Shown piece after piece: positions 24,406-27,768 of a DNA stretch of 27,768 bases. The stretch is from JBOFSR01 sp051651645 (GTDB taxonomy: Bacteria > Spirochaetota > Spirochaetia > Treponematales > Treponemataceae): assembly GCA_051651645.1 (NCBI GenBank), contig JBOFSR010000137.1:1-27768 (forward strand), in the 5' to 3' direction. The notes beneath the pieces are model-generated. The model made no database searches. It saw only the letters and a program-made list of their open reading frames with translations, and was not told the origin of the DNA. The position numbers and the translations under genes are program-made. The first letter of the stretch is position 1, and every line of letters starts with the position of its first letter.

Positions 24406-25527
24406 TTATAGTGTTTTGATACAGCTCAATACGTCTATCTTTTTTTCTAACTCTGTAAGTTTTTCTATTTGTATTTGAACAAGTTTATTTTGTTGTACTA
24501 ACTGTTGACTTTGCCCCTCTAGTTTCTGTAATAAATTTCTGTACCGTTCAAGTAGTTGTTTAATGATAGGCAAATTTCTAATAATTTTTTTAGTCGTTTC
24601 TTTTAAGAAAAAAAATATACTCTGCCAAAAATATTTTCCCATCAATACTTTAGGTAAAACTTTGCTATATTTTTTTATATGGTATTCATCACATGCAAGC
24701 TTTGTTTTCGATATAACTGCTTTCATTGCTATTTTAGTAGAATTATTTAAGGGAAGTTTTAGAATCTCGTCAATAATTTTTTTTTGTACAATTATGTAGT
24801 GATACATTCTTTTATAGTCAATGTCTGTATTAGCATATTTATTGTAATATGATTTAAGAATACTTGCATATTCTATATCATTATCATCATATGAAAGAGA
24901 TGATAAGCCATCAACTCGAAAGGTTGTAAATAAGATATCAATATAAATAGCTTTTGATCCACTCAGCAGCAATCTTAAAATCAAGTCATAATCACTGGCT
25001 ATTTTATACTCAATATTAAAAATGCCAACATTTTTTATAGCTGACATTTTGAATATCATTGTTTGGTGCGATGCGGGCAATCTTACAAAAAAAGACCCTA
25101 ACTCACTTTTAAAAACACCTTTGTATTTTCCTGTAGGTTCAATATGAATGCAATCTCCATACGAAAAATCAGCATTATTTTTTTCTAAGGCTATAATACT
25201 TTTTTCTACCCCTCTTTTCCCATGCCAATAATCATCTGAGTTAAGAAAGGTAATATAATCTCCTGTTGCTTTTTCTATTCCTTTATTCATTGCATCATAT
25301 ATTCCTTCATCAGACTCAGAAATATATGCTAATCCTGTTGACTGGATTAATTCTAATGTTCCATCAGTAGAAGCACCATCTATAATTAGATGTTCTATAT
25401 TTTTATATGTTTGATTTTTGACACTTTCAACACATTGCAAAAAAAAGTCTTTTCTTCTAGCGTTTATTAAGTTATAGGTAACCGTTATTACGGTTAGCTT
25501 TGGAAGGTTTTCTTTTTTAGTTATCAT
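24406..25527 (-). CDS. GT2-family glycosyltransferase with C-terminal tail module
   Basis: 373 residues. The GT-A transferase domain covers about 10-220: 'LTVITVTYN', 'IIDGASTDGT' (50-57), 'SDEGIYDAMNKGIEKATGDYITFLNSDD' split features with the metal-binding NSDD (96-99), and 'RLPASHQTMIFK'. It is of the WcaA/capsule type, acting on the cytoplasmic side of the membrane. A helical region (about 225-310) leads into the tail at about 313-373: 'KKIIRNLPIIKQLLERY', then 'QQNKLVQIQIEKL' and 'ELEKKIDVL'. AGGAAA precedes the ATG, which lies 11 bases inside the upstream gene. The GTG of the following gene is 22 bases downstream. Confidence 0.8.
   Translation of the reverse strand: MITKKENLPKLTVITVTYNLINARRKDFFLQCVESVKNQTYKNIEHLIIDGASTDGTLELIQSTGLAYISESDEGIYDAMNKGIEKATGDYITFLNSDDYWHGKRGVEKSIIALEKNNADFSYGDCIHIEPTGKYKGVFKSELGSFFVRLPASHQTMIFKMSAIKNVGIFNIEYKIASDYDLILRLLLSGSKAIYIDILFTTFRVDGLSSLSYDDNDIEYASILKSYYNKYANTDIDYKRMYHYIIVQKKIIDEILKLPLNNSTKIAMKAVISKTKLACDEYHIKKYSKVLPKVLMGKYFWQSIFFFLKETTKKIIRNLPIIKQLLERYRNLLQKLEGQSQQLVQQNKLVQIQIEKLTELEKKIDVLSCIKTL
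24441..24555 (-). repeat. Copy B of 115-bp tail repeat
   Basis: The counterpart of 22964-23078 at a constant offset of 1477 bases. It encodes most of the tail of the GT2 gene. Three of the six differences are clustered (TTT against CCC, plus strand). Confidence 0.9.
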
Positions 25528-26389
25528 TGATTTCCTGCATTCTTATTATGTGATCAAGTTTTTTTTCTAACTCTATAAGTTTTTCTTGCTGCATTTGACT
25601 AAGTTTGTTTTGTACAACAATCATTGTAAGCAAATCATCAATTTTTAATCTAATAGTAATGTATCTCCCAACTAGTTGTTTTATAATGGGAAAGCTTTTG
25701 ATATTAATTCTTCTAAAAAAAGGTGTATTTTTCAAAAAAATTTTCTCAACTTCTCTTGAGCCAATATTGCCAGTAGTAGAACTTAAACCATCATAAGCTT
25801 TATATATATCTATAATGCGATTAATATATTGTGTTGAACATTTCTTTTTATATATAAATCTCATGAAGATCTCATAATCAGCAGCTGATATGTATTGAGT
25901 ATCATATAGGCCATATTTATCAAATAGTTTTTTTTTTATAAAAGCTGATTGATGCCGTAACCAATATGCTGAAGACCAAAAAAATGAAGAAGAAAAATCA
26001 AACTTTTGATTTATTTTTTTGATTATCATATTGTATTCAGATATCCAGTACTCACCACCATAAATAATTTCAGCACTGAAATTATTTATAATATCACTTA
26101 AAACATTATTATCAATGAAAGCATCTCCTGCATTCATAAAATTAAGATATTCTCCTGTAGCTTGTAATATGCCTTTATTCATAGCATCATAAATACCATT
26201 ATCAGGCTCTGTTATAAAATAATTCATGCGATATTTGTATTTTTCTAATAGATCAAGACACCATTGATCTGATCCACCATCAATTACGATCCATTCAAAA
26301 TCCTGCCATTTTTGATCAACAATACTTTTACATGTTTTTTCAACATCTTTTTCATTATAACAAATGGTAATAATCGATAATTTTTTCAT
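25517..26389 (-). CDS. GT2-family glycosyltransferase with C-terminal tail module (second)
   Basis: 290 residues. A short GT-A transferase domain covers about 1-190: 'LSIITICYNE', 'WIVIDGGSDQW', 'EPDNGIYDAMNKGILQATGEYLNFMNAGD' split features, with NAGD (86-89) in place of the commoner SDD; this variant occurs in many WcaA-like enzymes. 'WLRHQSAFIKKKLF' and 'AADYEIFMRF' are typical acceptor-side motifs. It is related to the GT2 gene downstream. The tail covers about 227-290: 'NIKSFPIIKQLVGRY', then 'VQNKLSQMQQEKLIELEKKL'. This copy is more diverged but alignable in DNA over its last third (about 25540-25615). TAGGT precedes the ATG. 40 bases separate it from the upstream gene. Confidence 0.8.
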   Translation of the reverse strand: MKKLSIITICYNEKDVEKTCKSIVDQKWQDFEWIVIDGGSDQWCLDLLEKYKYRMNYFITEPDNGIYDAMNKGILQATGEYLNFMNAGDAFIDNNVLSDIINNFSAEIIYGGEYWISEYNMIIKKINQKFDFSSSFFWSSAYWLRHQSAFIKKKLFDKYGLYDTQYISAADYEIFMRFIYKKKCSTQYINRIIDIYKAYDGLSSTTGNIGSREVEKIFLKNTPFFRRINIKSFPIIKQLVGRYITIRLKIDDLLTMIVVQNKLSQMQQEKLIELEKKLDHIIRMQEINDN

Positions 26390-26429
26390 CTTTTATACCT
26401 ACTTATTTGGGGTAATTTTTTTGTAGTTG

Positions 26430-27590
26430 TCATTTCTTTAGATTTCCTAAATTTTCAATTTTTAATAATATTTCATTTAATTTTTCTTTTTGAACTGTGG
26501 CTAAATAAATTTGAGTATCAAGTTTAGTAATAATATTATTGTATCTATCATTGAGCTGCTTAAGAACTGGAAATTTTTTAAGTCTTTTTTTTAAAACTGA
26601 CTTAATATTATATGAAGGGGCGTTAGTACATAGAGATGCTCTATATTTCCTAAACTTTTTTTTATTTAAAATACTCTTTGCAATAATCCAGTCTAAAATA
26701 ATATTTTTATTACTTTCCCAAGATTGATAGCCTTGTTGTATATAAGTTTGGGTGTTTTTTTGAATTTGTTGAATATTATTTAATGATATTTTATGCGGAT
26801 TTTCTAAGTCATATAAAATCCCTGTCTGTCCGTCGACTATATACTCATTCATTGTTGGATTATTAGGAGCTATAACGCATCGACGCATTGCCATTGCTTC
26901 TAAAAAGCTCATACCAATTCCCTCATATCTTCGAGGAGCAATATAAAGGGCTGCTTTTTTTATATCTTCCAGCATATCTTCTTTTTTTTCATACCATGTT
27001 GAATAGGTAACTTTACTTTTCCACTCTGAATTCGGTTCAATAAAATAATGATTAGGATCGAGGGCTTTATGAATATGCAGGTGCTTAACTTCTTTCTCCT
27101 CTAAAAGAGCGTCAATTGTTGCTGCTGAAATATCTGTTGTTCTTTGCCAAAAAAAAATTGATTTTTCATCCCCAAAATTATCTATTTTTATTGATTCTGG
27201 AAAATATTGAATATAGTAGGAAGAAAAACCTTTATCAAGCAAATTATCATGAAGTGTTTTAGAAAAATTAATAATATTGCAATCTTTATATTCAAGCCAT
27301 ATTTTATTTGAGAAAAGATAGTGTTCAATATACATATCATACATAGGAAAAAAAGCTATACTTTTAAAAGAAATAAATTCTTTTAACATATTTATGGATG
27401 GCATAATTTGAAATAAAATTACTACATCAAATTTTTGATTGGTTAGTTTTTTTAAAATAGTGTAATCATCTTTAGATGGATCGAAGTTGAATACATCGAC
27501 ATTGTATTTTGTTTTAAACATATCTTGTAAAAATTGTGTTGATCGTGTTTTATTATGATATGAATGTCCTATATATAATAATGTTTTCAT
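26430..27590 (-). CDS. GT4-like glycosyltransferase with C-terminal tail module
   Basis: 386 residues from ATG 27590; the in-frame TTG at 27608 lies inside the upstream gene and is rejected. The GT-B domain starts 'KTLLYIGHSYHNKTRSTQ'. The donor-binding part is 'YIAPRRYEGIGMSFLEAMAMRRCVIAPNNPTMNEYI' split features with the EX7E pair, and 'GQTGILYDLENP'. The last about 53 residues are the most diverged tail copy: 'KKRLKKFPVLKQLNDRYNN', then 'VQKEKLNEILLKIENL'. The ATG overlaps the upstream TGA as ATGA, so it is translated with the sugar-nucleotide gene before it. The N-terminal lobe is unusual for GT4, so the family call is made from the C-terminal lobe only. Confidence 0.75.
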   Translation of the reverse strand: MKTLLYIGHSYHNKTRSTQFLQDMFKTKYNVDVFNFDPSKDDYTILKKLTNQKFDVVILFQIMPSINMLKEFISFKSIAFFPMYDMYIEHYLFSNKIWLEYKDCNIINFSKTLHDNLLDKGFSSYYIQYFPESIKIDNFGDEKSIFFWQRTTDISAATIDALLEEKEVKHLHIHKALDPNHYFIEPNSEWKSKVTYSTWYEKKEDMLEDIKKAALYIAPRRYEGIGMSFLEAMAMRRCVIAPNNPTMNEYIVDGQTGILYDLENPHKISLNNIQQIQKNTQTYIQQGYQSWESNKNIILDWIIAKSILNKKKFRKYRASLCTNAPSYNIKSVLKKRLKKFPVLKQLNDRYNNIITKLDTQIYLATVQKEKLNEILLKIENLGNLKK

Positions 27591-27768
27591 ACAATTATTT
27601 TGCTCCAAAAGCTAATAATATCTTTGATGCTCTGCTCAATTGAAATAGATGGAGTCCAGTTGAGTTCTTTTTTTATTTTAGAATTATCGCCTACAACTAT
27701 ATTTGTATCAATTGGACGGAGCTTTGACTTATCTACTCGTATTTCAACTTCTATATTCAATTCTTTGC
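27587..27768 (-). CDS. GDP-6-deoxy-hexose reductase/epimerase, C-terminal end (partial)
   Basis: Only the last 59 codons are present; the gene runs off the right edge, with two bases of a further codon at 27767-27768. The visible end reads 'KLRPIDTNIVVGDNSKIKKELNW', then 'TPSISIEQSIKDIISFW'. This matches the C-terminus of short-chain sugar-nucleotide enzymes, closest as I recall to GDP-4-keto-6-deoxy-mannose reductase (Rmd) and less close to GDP-mannose 4,6-dehydratase, where the second position is RPTE. In the pathway it would make or use GDP-4-keto-6-deoxymannose, the substrate also needed by the perosamine-synthase-like aminotransferase. TGA overlaps the next ATG as ATGA. Confidence 0.7.
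   Translation of the reverse strand, partial: KELNIEVEIRVDKSKLRPIDTNIVVGDNSKIKKELNWTPSISIEQSIKDIISFWSKIIV

Noticed and set aside
22923..27590. Shared tails as mere AT-driven low complexity
   Set aside because: The Pro, Lys and Arg-Tyr core is kept in all copies, and two copies are 95% identical in DNA without gaps, which low complexity does not explain.
1..27768. CRISPR array, insertion sequence, tRNA or rRNA genes
   Set aside because: No regularly spaced repeats, transposase-like frames, terminal inverted repeats or cloverleaf sequences were seen by eye.

Overview
This is an AT-rich window with 22 protein genes or gene remnants and no RNA genes that I can see. The best guess for the host is a diderm spirochaete, Treponema-like. 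The reasons are an EF-G with the 'AHIDSGKTT' P-loop and 'HAIHEVRGKDGVGAVMD' stretch of the spirochaete/mitochondrial EF-G1 branch, a periplasmic OmpA-like protein of treponemal style, a split transketolase, a two-CBS-plus-ACT protein, and AGGAG-type ribosome binding sites. The assignment is an inference: there is no rRNA gene to anchor it. No gene-free stretch exceeds about 240 bases.

Left part (1-7200). The 3' end of tyrS is followed by a clear promoter and a two-gene transketolase operon (526-2290) closed by a hairpin terminator. Then come a 64-residue single-span membrane protein, a DUF1232/YkvA membrane protein and an OmpA-domain periplasmic protein (both on minus), and a divergent EF-G gene with its own promoter and a perfect 13-bp terminator stem that also serves the convergent next operon.

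Middle part (7200-17500), all on minus. In transcription order from the right: a YibE/F-like membrane protein; a CBS-CBS-ACT protein; a PotD-type lipoprotein with its own promoter and no transporter partners here; leuC-leuD-RNA (uracil-5) methyltransferase-molybdopterin-binding protein in close order; then a near-consensus promoter driving a sodium:solute symporter and diaminopropionate ammonia-lyase, probably an uptake-and-degradation pair.

Right part (17650-27768), all on minus and visibly more AT-rich. This is a surface-polysaccharide cluster with tight spacing and several ATGA overlaps. In transcription order: the end of a GDP-6-deoxy-hexose reductase/epimerase, a GT4-type transferase, two GT2 transferases, another GT4 transferase, a GDP-perosamine-synthase-like aminotransferase, a hexapeptide acyltransferase, a glycosyltransferase/O-acetyltransferase fusion, a GT8 transferase split by a frameshift, and a SAM methyltransferase.

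The most striking observation is in this cluster. Four glycosyltransferases from at least two unrelated folds end in the same roughly 55-65 residue tail: a lysine/isoleucine-rich helix with the core [LF]P[IV][IL]K-x-L-x-x-RY, followed by a Leu/Gln/Glu coiled coil. The methyltransferase carries the first half of the same module, but at its N-terminus. Two of the copies are about 95% identical at DNA level over 115 bp although the catalytic domains are not homologous. I read this as a portable membrane-docking or assembly tag that may gather the enzymes of one glycan pathway into a complex and that spreads by recombination.
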